Below are positions 55,770-64,000 of a stretch of DNA of 64,000 nucleotides, piece by piece. The notes under the pieces are model-generated. The model saw nothing but the letters and a program-made list of their open reading frames with translations. It was not told the DNA's origin and did no database searches. The stretch covers positions 1-64,000 of the forward strand of contig CABIZO010000001.1 of the NCBI GenBank assembly GCA_902363255.1, read 5' to 3'. How positions within the stretch are numbered: the first letter of the stretch is position 1; each line of letters opens with the position of its first letter. A program made the translations under genes and the position numbers. The DNA is from Peptostreptococcaceae bacterium. Lineage in GTDB: Bacteria; Bacillota; Clostridia; Peptostreptococcales; Peptostreptococcaceae.

Positions 55770-56639
55770 TTGGCAGGAGCTGGAATTAAAGAGATTAAGA
55801 CTCGTATTAACAGTGTTAACAGTACGAAGCAGGTTACTAAAGCAATGGAACTTGTTGCTTCTTCTAAAATGAGAAAAGCAAAAGACAGAGCTTTAAATGC
55901 TAGACCGTATTTTGGAACAATGTATGATACAGTTAAAGATATAGCTACAAACACACGTGGTGTTAGAAATATATTTTTAAAACAAAGAGAAGTTAAAAAT
56001 AAATGTTATATCGTTATTGCTGGTGACAGAGGACTAGCAGGAGGATATAACTCAAATATAATAAAATTAACTCTTAACCACATGGGTAATAAAAATGAAA
56101 AAATCATGCCTATAGGTAAAAAAGCAACAGAATATTTTACAAAAAGAGGCTATGATATTTTAAAATCAGCAGAAAGTGTTGAGAAATGTGGTTATGAACA
56201 AACACTTGAATTTGCAAATGAAGCGATGAATTTATATAAAAAGGGTGAAATAGATGAAGTATATATAGCATATACAGAATTTGTATCTCCTTTGACTCAA
56301 AATGCAAAATTATTAAAAGTGCTACCTCTAGCATTTGAAGAGGAAGAAAATAAGGAAACAGGAGAGCAAGCTGCAAAAAGAGCTAGAGTTCAATATCTAC
56401 CATCAGCAGAAGTTGTTTTAGGTCATATAATACCTAAATATGTATCTGGAATTATATATGATGGAGTTATAGAATCTTTCGCATCTGAACAAGCTGCGAG
56501 AAGAACTGCAATGAGTTCAGCAACAGATAATGCAGACGCAATGCTATCTAATTTAGAATTAAGTTACAACAGAGCTAGACAGTCAGCTGTAACTCAAGAA
56601 ATAACAGAGATAGTAGGTGGAGTAGAAGCTCTAAAATAA
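55770..56639 (+). CDS. atpG: ATP synthase subunit gamma
   Basis: Gamma is the central rotor shaft. The 289-residue protein opens with the conserved coiled-coil segment GIKEIKTRINSVNSTKQVTK and ends with the partner helix NRARQSAVTQEITEIVGGVE. The start is TTG at 55770, behind AAAGGAGG. Confidence 0.97.
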   Translation: MAGAGIKEIKTRINSVNSTKQVTKAMELVASSKMRKAKDRALNARPYFGTMYDTVKDIATNTRGVRNIFLKQREVKNKCYIVIAGDRGLAGGYNSNIIKLTLNHMGNKNEKIMPIGKKATEYFTKRGYDILKSAESVEKCGYEQTLEFANEAMNLYKKGEIDEVYIAYTEFVSPLTQNAKLLKVLPLAFEEEENKETGEQAAKRARVQYLPSAEVVLGHIIPKYVSGIIYDGVIESFASEQAARRTAMSSATDNADAMLSNLELSYNRARQSAVTQEITEIVGGVEALK

Positions 56640-56648
56640 GGAGGTTAG

Positions 56649-58046
<1,398 letters not shown>

Positions 58047-58049
58047 GTC

Positions 58050-58328
58050 ATGGCAAACATATTTCAACTTGAAATAGTAACTCCAGAAGAAATGTTCTAC
58101 CAAGGTGAGGTAGAAATGGTCATAACTAGAACAACACAAGGGGATAGAGCTGTATTAAAAGATCATATACCTTTTGTTGCTGGTTTAGTTGATGGAGAAT
58201 TAAGAATAAAAAAAGATGGAAAATTTAAGTCTGGTCAAATTTCTGGTGGATTCATGACAGTTAGTAAAGAAAAAACAACTATATTAACTGAGTCTGCAAA
58301 GTGGAATGATGAAGTCGGTGGATTTTAG
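58050..58328 (+). CDS. atpC: ATP synthase subunit epsilon, lacking the C-terminal helical domain
   Basis: Epsilon joins gamma to the c-ring. The protein has the beta-sandwich with VEMVITRTTQGDRAVLKDHIP and SGGFMTVSKEKTTILTESA. It stops at 92 residues, whereas most are about 130-140 because of a two-helix C-terminal domain that can inhibit ATP hydrolysis. The stop is real in this sequence and the next 30 bases form a terminator, so there is no room for a frameshifted remainder. It starts three bases after atpD. Confidence 0.95.
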   Translation: MANIFQLEIVTPEEMFYQGEVEMVITRTTQGDRAVLKDHIPFVAGLVDGELRIKKDGKFKSGQISGGFMTVSKEKTTILTESAKWNDEVGGF

Positions 58329-58343
58329 ACTAGAATATAAAAT

Positions 58344-58376
58344 AAAAAGACTAGTATTAATACTAGTCTTTTTATT
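58344..58376 (+). terminator. atp operon terminator
   Basis: AAAAAGACTAGTATT at 58344-58358 and AATACTAGTCTTTTT at 58359-58373 are a perfect self-complementary stem. A T-rich tail follows. Confidence 0.93.
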
Positions 58377-58416
58377 TTGCTTAATTTAATATTTAATAAT
58401 AAGAAATAAAAATATT

Positions 58417-58458
58417 ATTATCTATAATATAATTGTTCATAATAATATTATAGATAAT
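58417..58458. repeat. Perfect 14-bp inverted repeat upstream of acpS
   Basis: ATTATCTATAATAT at 58417-58430 and ATATTATAGATAAT at 58445-58458 are exact inverted copies with a 14-base spacer. The right arm ends five bases before the acpS ribosome binding site. It could be an operator or a leader hairpin. Confidence 0.72.
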
Positions 58459-58473
58459 TTATGGGAGGAAAAT

Positions 58474-58851
58474 ATGAATATTTTAGATATAGGGACAGAT
58501 ATTATAGAAGTAGAGAGAATAAAAAGTGCATTAAATAAAAGGGGTGATTTTTTAAAAAAAATATTTACTGAAAGAGAAATAGGGATGTTTGAACAAAAAG
58601 GAAATAATGCTCAAACTATTGCAGGTAATTTTGCAGCTAAAGAAGCTATTAGCAAATCTTTAGGATTAGGTATAAGGGGTTATAATTTTAAAGATATAGA
58701 GATACTTAGAAATAATTTAGGCAAACCGGTGGTTAAAACTTATAATAATTTTGAGAAAATATGCATACAATATAATGTTTTAGAAATAAAGGTAAGCATA
58801 TCTCATAGTGAAAACTATGCTGTTGCAAATGCTATAACTATAACAAAGTAA
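58474..58851 (+). CDS. acpS: Holo-[acyl-carrier-protein] synthase
   Basis: AcpS transfers phosphopantetheine from CoA to ACP. The 125-residue protein has IGTDIIEVERIKSA near residue 6 and the metal/CoA motif NFAAKEAISKSLGLG near residue 51. TGGGAGGAAA precedes the ATG. A perfect inverted repeat lies immediately upstream, as in a regulated single gene. Confidence 0.96.
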   Translation: MNILDIGTDIIEVERIKSALNKRGDFLKKIFTEREIGMFEQKGNNAQTIAGNFAAKEAISKSLGLGIRGYNFKDIEILRNNLGKPVVKTYNNFEKICIQYNVLEIKVSISHSENYAVANAITITK

Positions 58852-58905
58852 AAATTAGAAATATTTAAATCAACGAATGAATAAAGATAAATTAGGAGGT
58901 ACTTT

Positions 58906-59499
58906 GTGAAAAATAAATGGCGTGTGTTACTAATGACAACTCTTTCAATAATTGTATTATGCAATGTTGGATGTGAAAGAAAAGAATATACAAAGGAAGA
59001 AATTTATGAAGATTTTAATAAGCAAATTTCAAAAATTACATCATATACTTGTACTGCAAAAGTAGAAGCTATAGGAAATAAGGAAAATACCACCTATATT
59101 TTTAAACACACATATAGAAAACCAGATTATTATAAATTAGAAATTAAGTCTCCAAAGAATCTACAAGGTAAAACTATTGAATATAAGGGTGATAAAGTTT
59201 TTGTTTATAATCCTGATATTAACGATAATGTAGAGCTTAAAAACATAAACAAAGATAGTCATTACTTATTTGTTGGAGATTTTATTAAAAATTATATGCA
59301 AAATGAATCAGTAGTTTTAGAAGCAACACAAACGGAATTGAAAATAGAATTAGAAATACCTGGTGATAATAAATATTTTAATAAACAAATTTTATATGTA
59401 AATAATAAGACTAGAAATCCAAATAAAATGGAAGTATTAGATAATGAAGGAAATCCAATATTTATAGTAACATATGAAGATTTTAAATATGAAAAATAA
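58906..59499 (+). CDS. gerS: GerS-like germination lipoprotein
   Basis: The protein begins with a lipoprotein signal peptide and lipobox NVGC, followed by a 170-residue domain of LolA/LppX-like beta-strand character (YTCTAKVEAIGNKE, KPDYYKLEIKSPKN, GKTIEYKGDKVFVYNP). Size, lipobox and position between atpC/acpS and the ndoAI/ndoA pair match my memory of C. difficile GerS. GerS is a spore lipoprotein that partners the amidase CwlD in making the cortex recognised during germination. It starts with GTG behind TTAGGAGGT. In C. difficile it is followed by alr2, which is missing here. Confidence 0.7.
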   Translation: MKNKWRVLLMTTLSIIVLCNVGCERKEYTKEEIYEDFNKQISKITSYTCTAKVEAIGNKENTTYIFKHTYRKPDYYKLEIKSPKNLQGKTIEYKGDKVFVYNPDINDNVELKNINKDSHYLFVGDFIKNYMQNESVVLEATQTELKIELEIPGDNKYFNKQILYVNNKTRNPNKMEVLDNEGNPIFIVTYEDFKYEK

Positions 59500-59839
59500 A
59501 TAAAATAGTATAAGCAACTTAAGAGGAATCTAGATGACATAATAATTTGTTATACTAAAATAAAAAGAATATCCTAAAGGTCATAAAAAGATAATTATTA
59601 ATGAATAAGTTGTATATCAAAATTTTTGCTCCAAAAACTATGATTAAAGACATAAAAAAGGTTGTGTAGGTTATAATAATTAATATGAGGTGTATAAAAT
59701 AATTGAAGTATAATTATAATTCTATTTATTTATAAAATACACAAAAAACGAACGTACTTATATGGAAACAAATGCAATTTTACAATTAGTTAGGAATCTG
59801 ATAAAATATAAGAGATATTGTTCTCTGGGAGGCGATTTT
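59500..59839. other. 340-base gap where alr2 would be expected
   Basis: The gap contains no alanine racemase motif and no gene I can support. It is AT-rich with several stop codons in all frames. An in-frame ATG at 59762 extends the antitoxin frame upstream but has no ribosome binding site. Confidence 0.55.
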
Positions 59840-60121
59840 GTGAGCAATAAAAATAAAGAAAAAATTATGTTTACTTTACCTGACTATATTTTATCTGAGG
59901 TTGATCAAATAGTTCAGATGGAAAATAGTAATAGGGAAGATTTTGCAAAGGCTGCTTTTCAGTTTTATATAACCCAAAAAAAGAAGATTAGTTTAAAAGA
60001 AAGTATGATAAAGGGTTATAAAGAAATGGCTAAAATCAACTTATCATTAGCAGAACTTGGTATGACGGATGAGATATCTTTGGATGATGATTCTAAAGGG
60101 GATATAGCAAAAGTTGAGTAA
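59840..60121 (+). CDS. ndoAI: Ribbon-helix-helix antitoxin EndoAI (MazE-like)
   Basis: This is the labile antitoxin of the MazEF/EndoA pair. The GTG at 59840, preceded by GGGAGG at 59828-59833, gives 93 residues, matching the Bacillus EndoAI length. The ribbon-helix-helix core is [19 protein letters not shown] at about residues 8-27. The C-terminal half is acidic and is expected to wrap around the toxin. Its last eight bases overlap the toxin start. Confidence 0.9.
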   Translation: MSNKNKEKIMFTLPDYILSEVDQIVQMENSNREDFAKAAFQFYITQKKKISLKESMIKGYKEMAKINLSLAELGMTDEISLDDDSKGDIAKVE

Positions 60122-60479
60122 TCTTAGCTTAGATATTAAGCGAGGAGATTTATTTTATGCAGACTTGAGTCCAGTTATTGGCTCGGAACAGGGAGGCGTT
60201 AGACCTGTTTTAATAATCCAAAATAATATAGGAAATAAATATAGCCCGACGGTAATAATTGCGGCTATAACATCCCAGATTAATAAAGCAAAATTGCCGA
60301 CTCATATAGAAATAAGTTCCAGTGAATATGGACTTAATAAAGATTCTGTAATTCTCTTAGAACAAATTAGAACTATTGATAAAAAGCGTCTAAGGGAAAA
60401 AATAGGTTATCTAGATAATAAGACTATGCTAAAAATAAATAATGGGCTGCAAATAAGTTTAGATTTATTTAGCATATAA
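60114..60479 (+). CDS. ndoA: mRNA interferase EndoA (MazF-like toxin)
   Basis: EndoA cuts single-stranded mRNA at short specific sites. The 121-residue protein has the MazF/PemK fold with [20 protein letters not shown] and RPVLIIQNN at the N terminus, then [10 protein letters not shown] and the [13 protein letters not shown] segment. It starts at a TTG inside the last codons of the antitoxin gene, so translation is coupled. The pair is chromosomal in most Firmicutes. Confidence 0.95.
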   Translation: MSNLSLDIKRGDLFYADLSPVIGSEQGGVRPVLIIQNNIGNKYSPTVIIAAITSQINKAKLPTHIEISSSEYGLNKDSVILLEQIRTIDKKRLREKIGYLDNKTMLKINNGLQISLDLFSI

Positions 60480-60519
60480 AAAATTATTGATATAGTAGCA
60501 TATCAATAATTTTTTTTGT
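60480..60519 (+). terminator. ndoA terminator
   Basis: AAAATTATTGATAT and ATATCAATAATTTT form a perfect 14-bp stem at 60480-60513. Ts follow. Confidence 0.93.
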
Positions 60520-60634
60520 TTTATATACAAAAAATACAAAAAAATACTATAAAGGTGTTATAATATAATGAGATTTAAATACAATATGGCTAAATAACAG
60601 GTAGCCTCAGTATATAACTAGGGAGGTAAATTAC

Positions 60635-61462
60635 ATGAGAGACCATAAAGGATTAAATGAAATTACTAATGTAATAAGAAAAGACATCGTCTCAATGATA
60701 TGTAAATCAAAATCAGGACATCCAGGTGGTTCATTATCAGCGGTGGAGATTTTAGCAGCTCTTTACTTTGACCAAATGAACATTGACCCAACAAATCCAA
60801 AAATGGAAGATAGAGATAGATTCGTTTTGTCAAAGGGTCATGCAGCACCAGCTTTATATGCAACATTAGCTGAAAGAGGATATTTTGAGAAAGAAGAGCT
60901 AAATCATTTAAGAAAATTAGGAAGTATGCTTCAAGGACATCCTGATATGAAAAAAGTACCTGGTGTAGAAATGTCAACAGGTTCATTAGGACAAGGTTTT
61001 TCAGTTGCATGTGGAATGGCTATGGCAGCTAAATTAGACAATGCTCCATGGAATGTATATGCATTATTAGGAGATGGAGAAGTTCAAGAAGGAATAATAT
61101 GGGAAGCGGCTATGAGTGCGGCTCACTATAAACTTGATAATATGATAGCATTTCTTGATTACAATGGACTTCAAATTGATGGAGAAGTTGAATCAGTAAT
61201 GAATATTAATCCTATAGAAGATAAGTTTAAGACTTTTGGATGGAATGTAATAACTATTGATGGTCATGACTTTGACCAAATATTTGCAGCATTAGATATG
61301 GCAAAAGATACAGTAGATAAACCAACAATGATAATAGCTAAAACAGTAAAAGGAAAAGGCGTGTCTTTCATGGAAAACCAAGCTTCATGGCATGGAAGTG
61401 CACCAAATGAAGAACAGCTTCAACAAGCATTATCAGAATTAGGAGGTGCTTTCCATGAATAA
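60635..61462 (+). CDS. tktN: Transketolase, N-terminal subunit
   Basis: Transketolase moves two-carbon units in the pentose phosphate pathway and is encoded here as two genes. This 275-residue part holds the thiamine-pyrophosphate site: [12 protein letters not shown] near residue 30, [14 protein letters not shown] near residue 116 and the [13 protein letters not shown] motif near residue 145. TAGGGAGGTAAA precedes the ATG. Its last eight bases overlap the partner gene. Confidence 0.95.
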   Translation: MRDHKGLNEITNVIRKDIVSMICKSKSGHPGGSLSAVEILAALYFDQMNIDPTNPKMEDRDRFVLSKGHAAPALYATLAERGYFEKEELNHLRKLGSMLQGHPDMKKVPGVEMSTGSLGQGFSVACGMAMAAKLDNAPWNVYALLGDGEVQEGIIWEAAMSAAHYKLDNMIAFLDYNGLQIDGEVESVMNINPIEDKFKTFGWNVITIDGHDFDQIFAALDMAKDTVDKPTMIIAKTVKGKGVSFMENQASWHGSAPNEEQLQQALSELGGAFHE

Positions 61463-62387
61463 TAAGATAGCAACTAGAGAGGCTTACGGAAAAGCTTTAG
61501 TTAAGTTAGGTAAAGTGAATGATAAAGTAGTAGTTTTAGATGCAGATTTATCTAAATCAACTAAAACAAATGACTTTTTAAAAGCATATCCAAATAGATT
61601 CTTTAACATGGGTATAGCAGAACAAAATCTAGTAGGTGCTGCTTGTGGTTTCGCTGCAGCAGGTAAAATACCTTTTGCAAGTACATTTGCTATGTTTGCT
61701 ACAGGAAGAGCATTTGAAGTAATAAGAAACTCAGTGTGTTATCCTAAATTAAATGTAAAAATATGTGCTACTCATGCAGGTATAACAGTTGGAGAAGATG
61801 GTGGTTCTCATCAAAGTGTTGAAGATATATCTTTAATGAGATCTATTCCAAATATGACAGTACTAGTTCCAGCAGATGGAGTTGAAGCAGAAAAAATGAT
61901 ATTTGCAGCAGCTGAGTTTGATGGACCAATGTATGTTAGACTTGGAAGAAGTGCAGTTCCAACAATATTTGGAGAAGATTATAACTTTGAAGTTGGAAAA
62001 GGTGTTGTACTTAGAGAAGGTAAAGATGTTACAATAATAGCTTGTGGTATAATGGTTAACGAAGCAATAATAGCAGCGGATATGTTAAAAGAAGAAAATA
62101 TAGATGCTAGAGTTATTAATATGTCTACAATCAAACCAATAGATACAGAGCTTATAATAAATGCTGCTAAAGAAACTAAGGCTATAGTTACAGCAGAAGA
62201 ACATAGTATAATAGGTGGTTTAGGATCAGCTGTAAGTGAAGTTGTATCTGAAAATCATCCTGTAGTAGTTAAAAAAGTAGGAATGAGTGATTGTTTTGGT
62301 GAATCAGGAACACCAAATGAATTATTAGAAAAATACGGTTTAACTGCTAAGAACATAGTAGAAAAAGTTAAAGAAGCATTAAAATAG
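61455..62387 (+). CDS. tktC: Transketolase, C-terminal subunit
   Basis: This 310-residue subunit carries the pyrimidine-binding and C-terminal domains ([44 protein letters not shown]). It supplies the catalytic Glu of the GIAEQN loop to the TPP site in TktN. The ATG at 61455 has AGGAGG at 61441-61446 inside the end of tktN, so the two halves are translationally coupled. Confidence 0.95.
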   Translation: MNNKIATREAYGKALVKLGKVNDKVVVLDADLSKSTKTNDFLKAYPNRFFNMGIAEQNLVGAACGFAAAGKIPFASTFAMFATGRAFEVIRNSVCYPKLNVKICATHAGITVGEDGGSHQSVEDISLMRSIPNMTVLVPADGVEAEKMIFAAAEFDGPMYVRLGRSAVPTIFGEDYNFEVGKGVVLREGKDVTIIACGIMVNEAIIAADMLKEENIDARVINMSTIKPIDTELIINAAKETKAIVTAEEHSIIGGLGSAVSEVVSENHPVVVKKVGMSDCFGESGTPNELLEKYGLTAKNIVEKVKEALK

Positions 62388-62397
62388 TAATATAGAT

Positions 62398-62437
62398 AAA
62401 AACGTATTTAATATTTTATTAAATACGTTTTTTTATT
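62398..62437 (+). terminator. Transketolase operon terminator
   Basis: AAAAACGTATTTAAT at 62398-62412 and ATTAAATACGTTTTT at 62418-62432 are a perfect 15-bp stem. A T-run follows. Confidence 0.94.
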
Positions 62438-62532
62438 AATATATTTTTAATTTTAGTGACATGAGTAAAGTTAATTTCTTATTCTATCAAAGATTAATCC
62501 CTCATATATTTATAAGAGATAGGGGGGATAAT

Positions 62533-62958
62533 GTGGAAATTAAGTTTAATATCAAAGGAGTAATATACGGTGTAATATTAATATTATTTATAGTTTTGGG
62601 ATTTGTATTTATACCAAAACTATTTTTAGACACCTCAAAACCAGTTGATTTTACAATGGTACAAAGAGAATCTATTCCGGACAAAATATTGGATATTATG
62701 GATAAGTACGAAGGTGAGGAAAGAGCCTTAGCAGTTAAACTAGAAGATAAAATATACGTTATAGTAACAAGAGGGGAAAAGGAACAAGGTATAGAAATAG
62801 ACAAGATTACCATGGACACAGTTGAAGAAAAAACTGTTATGGCAGTAAATATTACATATAAAGACAAGGATAAATCATATCCTTTTGTGGTTGCTGAAAC
62901 AAATCTTAAATCTTTGCCAGATAAAATACAACTTAATGCAACTAAAGAAGAAAAATAA
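62533..62958 (+). CDS. Hypothetical single-pass membrane protein
   Basis: A GGGGGG run at 62522-62527 is spaced correctly for the GTG at 62533, so I start the 141-residue protein there. The ATG at 62461 in the same frame has no ribosome binding site. After a short basic start there is one hydrophobic segment (about residues 10-32, VIYGVILILFIVLGFVFIPKLF), then a mainly polar domain of about 105 residues. I do not recognise the family. It stands between two strong terminators. Confidence 0.7.
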   Translation: MEIKFNIKGVIYGVILILFIVLGFVFIPKLFLDTSKPVDFTMVQRESIPDKILDIMDKYEGEERALAVKLEDKIYVIVTRGEKEQGIEIDKITMDTVEEKTVMAVNITYKDKDKSYPFVVAETNLKSLPDKIQLNATKEEK

Positions 62959-62996
62959 AAAAAGAGCTCTTGAACTAATCAAGAGCTCTTTTTTTC
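62957..62996. terminator. Bidirectional terminator
   Basis: AAAAAGAGCTCTTG and CAAGAGCTCTTTTT form a perfect 14-bp stem around AACTAAT. It is flanked by A- and T-runs and serves both convergent genes. Confidence 0.94.
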
Positions 62997-63568
62997 TATT
63001 GTTTTGATGTTATTATTTTGGATTCAGTTACTATATAATCTAACTGAGCATCGTGGTCCTCCTTGGGAACCTCATCAAAAATTTGTAAATCGAAAGCTAT
63101 TCCAATAGTGACAGCATCTTCTCTTAGATTTTCAAGAAATCTGTCATAAAAACCGCCACCATATCCAAGTCTATAGCAATTTTTATCATATGCTACAGCA
63201 GGTACGATAACTACATCTAAATCTTTGATAGCTATTTCAGGAGAACAATCAGGTTTTGGTTCTCTAATATTGTAGGCACCATACTGGATTCCATTTTCTA
63301 AATCTGTAATTTGAGAAGGAATTAACTTTCTTTCTTCCTTCAAAGTTATAGGGGATGCAACAATTTTTTCTAAGTTGAGAAGTTTAGTAATTAAGTTATC
63401 TGTAGCAACTTCATTATTAAAATCCAAATAAAGCATAATAGTTTTTGCATTTTTTATACAGTCTAATTGAAGTAGCTTTTCTGTGATTATATCTGAGTTT
63501 TGTTTAATAAAATCTGTACCTTTTTCTTTCCTAAGATTAATAACCTTTTTTCTAAAGTCTTTTTTCAT
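62996..63568 (-). CDS. 5-formyltetrahydrofolate cyclo-ligase
   Basis: The enzyme converts 5-formyl-THF to 5,10-methenyl-THF with ATP. The 190-residue protein has the basic N-terminal substrate region (MKKDFRKKVINLRKEK) and the conserved RLGYGGGFYDRFL motif near residue 130. A GAGGTG signal is placed just upstream of the ATG on the minus strand. It converges on the small membrane protein gene and diverges from the ctpA-like gene. Confidence 0.94.
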   Translation of the reverse strand: MKKDFRKKVINLRKEKGTDFIKQNSDIITEKLLQLDCIKNAKTIMLYLDFNNEVATDNLITKLLNLEKIVASPITLKEERKLIPSQITDLENGIQYGAYNIREPKPDCSPEIAIKDLDVVIVPAVAYDKNCYRLGYGGGFYDRFLENLREDAVTIGIAFDLQIFDEVPKEDHDAQLDYIVTESKIITSKQ

Positions 63569-63736
63569 ATAATCTACACCTCTTAATTGTGGTATTATAT
63601 AATTACCTTAATTTTACTTTCTTAATATAAATTTTAGTAAAATTATAGATTTAAAGCAATATAATTGCTAAATAGTAATAAAAAGACAAGCTAGTCATAT
63701 AATATATAGTAGATTGATTAAAGGAGAGATGAACAA

Positions 63737-64000
63737 ATGATATCTAAAAAAAGGGCTCTTATATATTCTATTATTCTTGTAATAGTAACTGTAATTGGTA
63801 CAACAATGTTTCAAATAACATTAGGGAACAAAGTAATAATATCTAAAGACTTATATGAATCATATGCAAAGTATAACAAGCTATTAGGACTAGAAGAAAT
63901 GATCCAAGGGGATTATTATCAAGAAGTATCAGAAGATAATTTAGTTGATGGCGCATTAAAAGGATTATTTGAAGGTCTAAATGATCCATATTCACAATAC
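63737..64000 (+). CDS. Carboxyl-terminal processing protease (S41, CtpA-like), N-terminal part
   Basis: The frame starts at the ATG at 63737 behind AAGGAGAG at 63721-63728 and runs off the right edge after 88 codons. A basic start is followed by one membrane segment at about residues 8-26. The segment ending LKGLFEGLNDPYSQY is the conserved N-terminal pattern of C-terminal processing peptidases. The PDZ and Ser/Lys catalytic parts lie beyond the window. Confidence 0.85.
   Translation, partial: MISKKRALIYSIILVIVTVIGTTMFQITLGNKVIISKDLYESYAKYNKLLGLEEMIQGDYYQEVSEDNLVDGALKGLFEGLNDPYSQY

Noticed and set aside
62461..62532. ATG at 62461 as the start of the small membrane protein
   Set aside because: No ribosome binding site precedes it, while GGGGGG is correctly placed before the GTG at 62533.

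Overview
The window is AT-rich, densely coded DNA from an endospore-forming member of the Clostridia. The best match is the family Peptostreptococcaceae (Clostridioides, Paraclostridium or Paeniclostridium relatives). The evidence is a complete Gram-positive type IV pilus locus in the order I recall from Clostridioides difficile, a GerS-like germination lipoprotein, the spoVG, spoVT, spoVB, yabP, yabQ and spoIIE sporulation genes, and a Na+-type ATP synthase c subunit. Nearly every gene is on the + strand. The exceptions are murC, a 5-formyl-THF cyclo-ligase gene and a transposase fragment at the left edge.

Layout. 1-156 is the end of an IS3-like element. 259-2445 holds two unrecognised genes, one of them extremely acidic. 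2487-9834 is housekeeping: murC (-), purR, spoVG with a sigma-H-type promoter, a T-box leader plus tyrS, glmU and prs. 10018-23465 is the type IV pilus locus. It opens with a c-di-GMP-II riboswitch, followed by a pilin gene interrupted by one amber codon, the major pilin pilA, a 600-bp non-coding stretch rich in short repeats, and then pilB, pilC, pilMN, pilO, pilV, pilU, pilK, pilT, pilD and a second A24 peptidase gene. 23478-37747 is pth, mfd, a PrsA-like foldase, spoVT, spoVB, yabN/mazG, hup, rqcP, yabP, yabQ, divIC, ppx and spoIIE, much like the Bacillus spoVC-spoIIE region. A cluster of DnaA boxes follows spoIIE. 38018-51335 holds a secreted M3 peptidase, galU, a 37-residue membrane peptide, glpX, rho with an Asn-rich insertion, rpmE, tdk, yqhQ-like, prmC, prfA, a ZIP transporter, a Sua5-type gene, rpiB and upp. 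51418-58328 is the complete F-type ATP synthase operon atpZ-I-B-E-F-H-A-G-D-C. 58474-64000 holds acpS, a gerS-like gene, an ndoAI/ndoA toxin-antitoxin pair, a split transketolase, a small membrane protein, a 5-FTHF cyclo-ligase and the start of a ctpA-like protease gene.

How it fits together. The pilus locus appears to be controlled by c-di-GMP at two levels: a transcriptional riboswitch ahead of the pilin genes, and an MshEN-type c-di-GMP-binding domain at the N terminus of the PilB extension ATPase. PilM and PilN are fused, PilO carries an unexpected His/Cys zinc-ribbon-like insertion, and there are two A24 peptidases. Other points for a second look are the DnaA-box cluster after spoIIE, a hairpin covering the ribosome binding site of the M3 peptidase gene, the prion-like insertion in Rho, the short epsilon subunit of a predicted Na+ ATP synthase, and the missing alr2 gene beside gerS. 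I found no CRISPR array, tRNA, rRNA or prophage.
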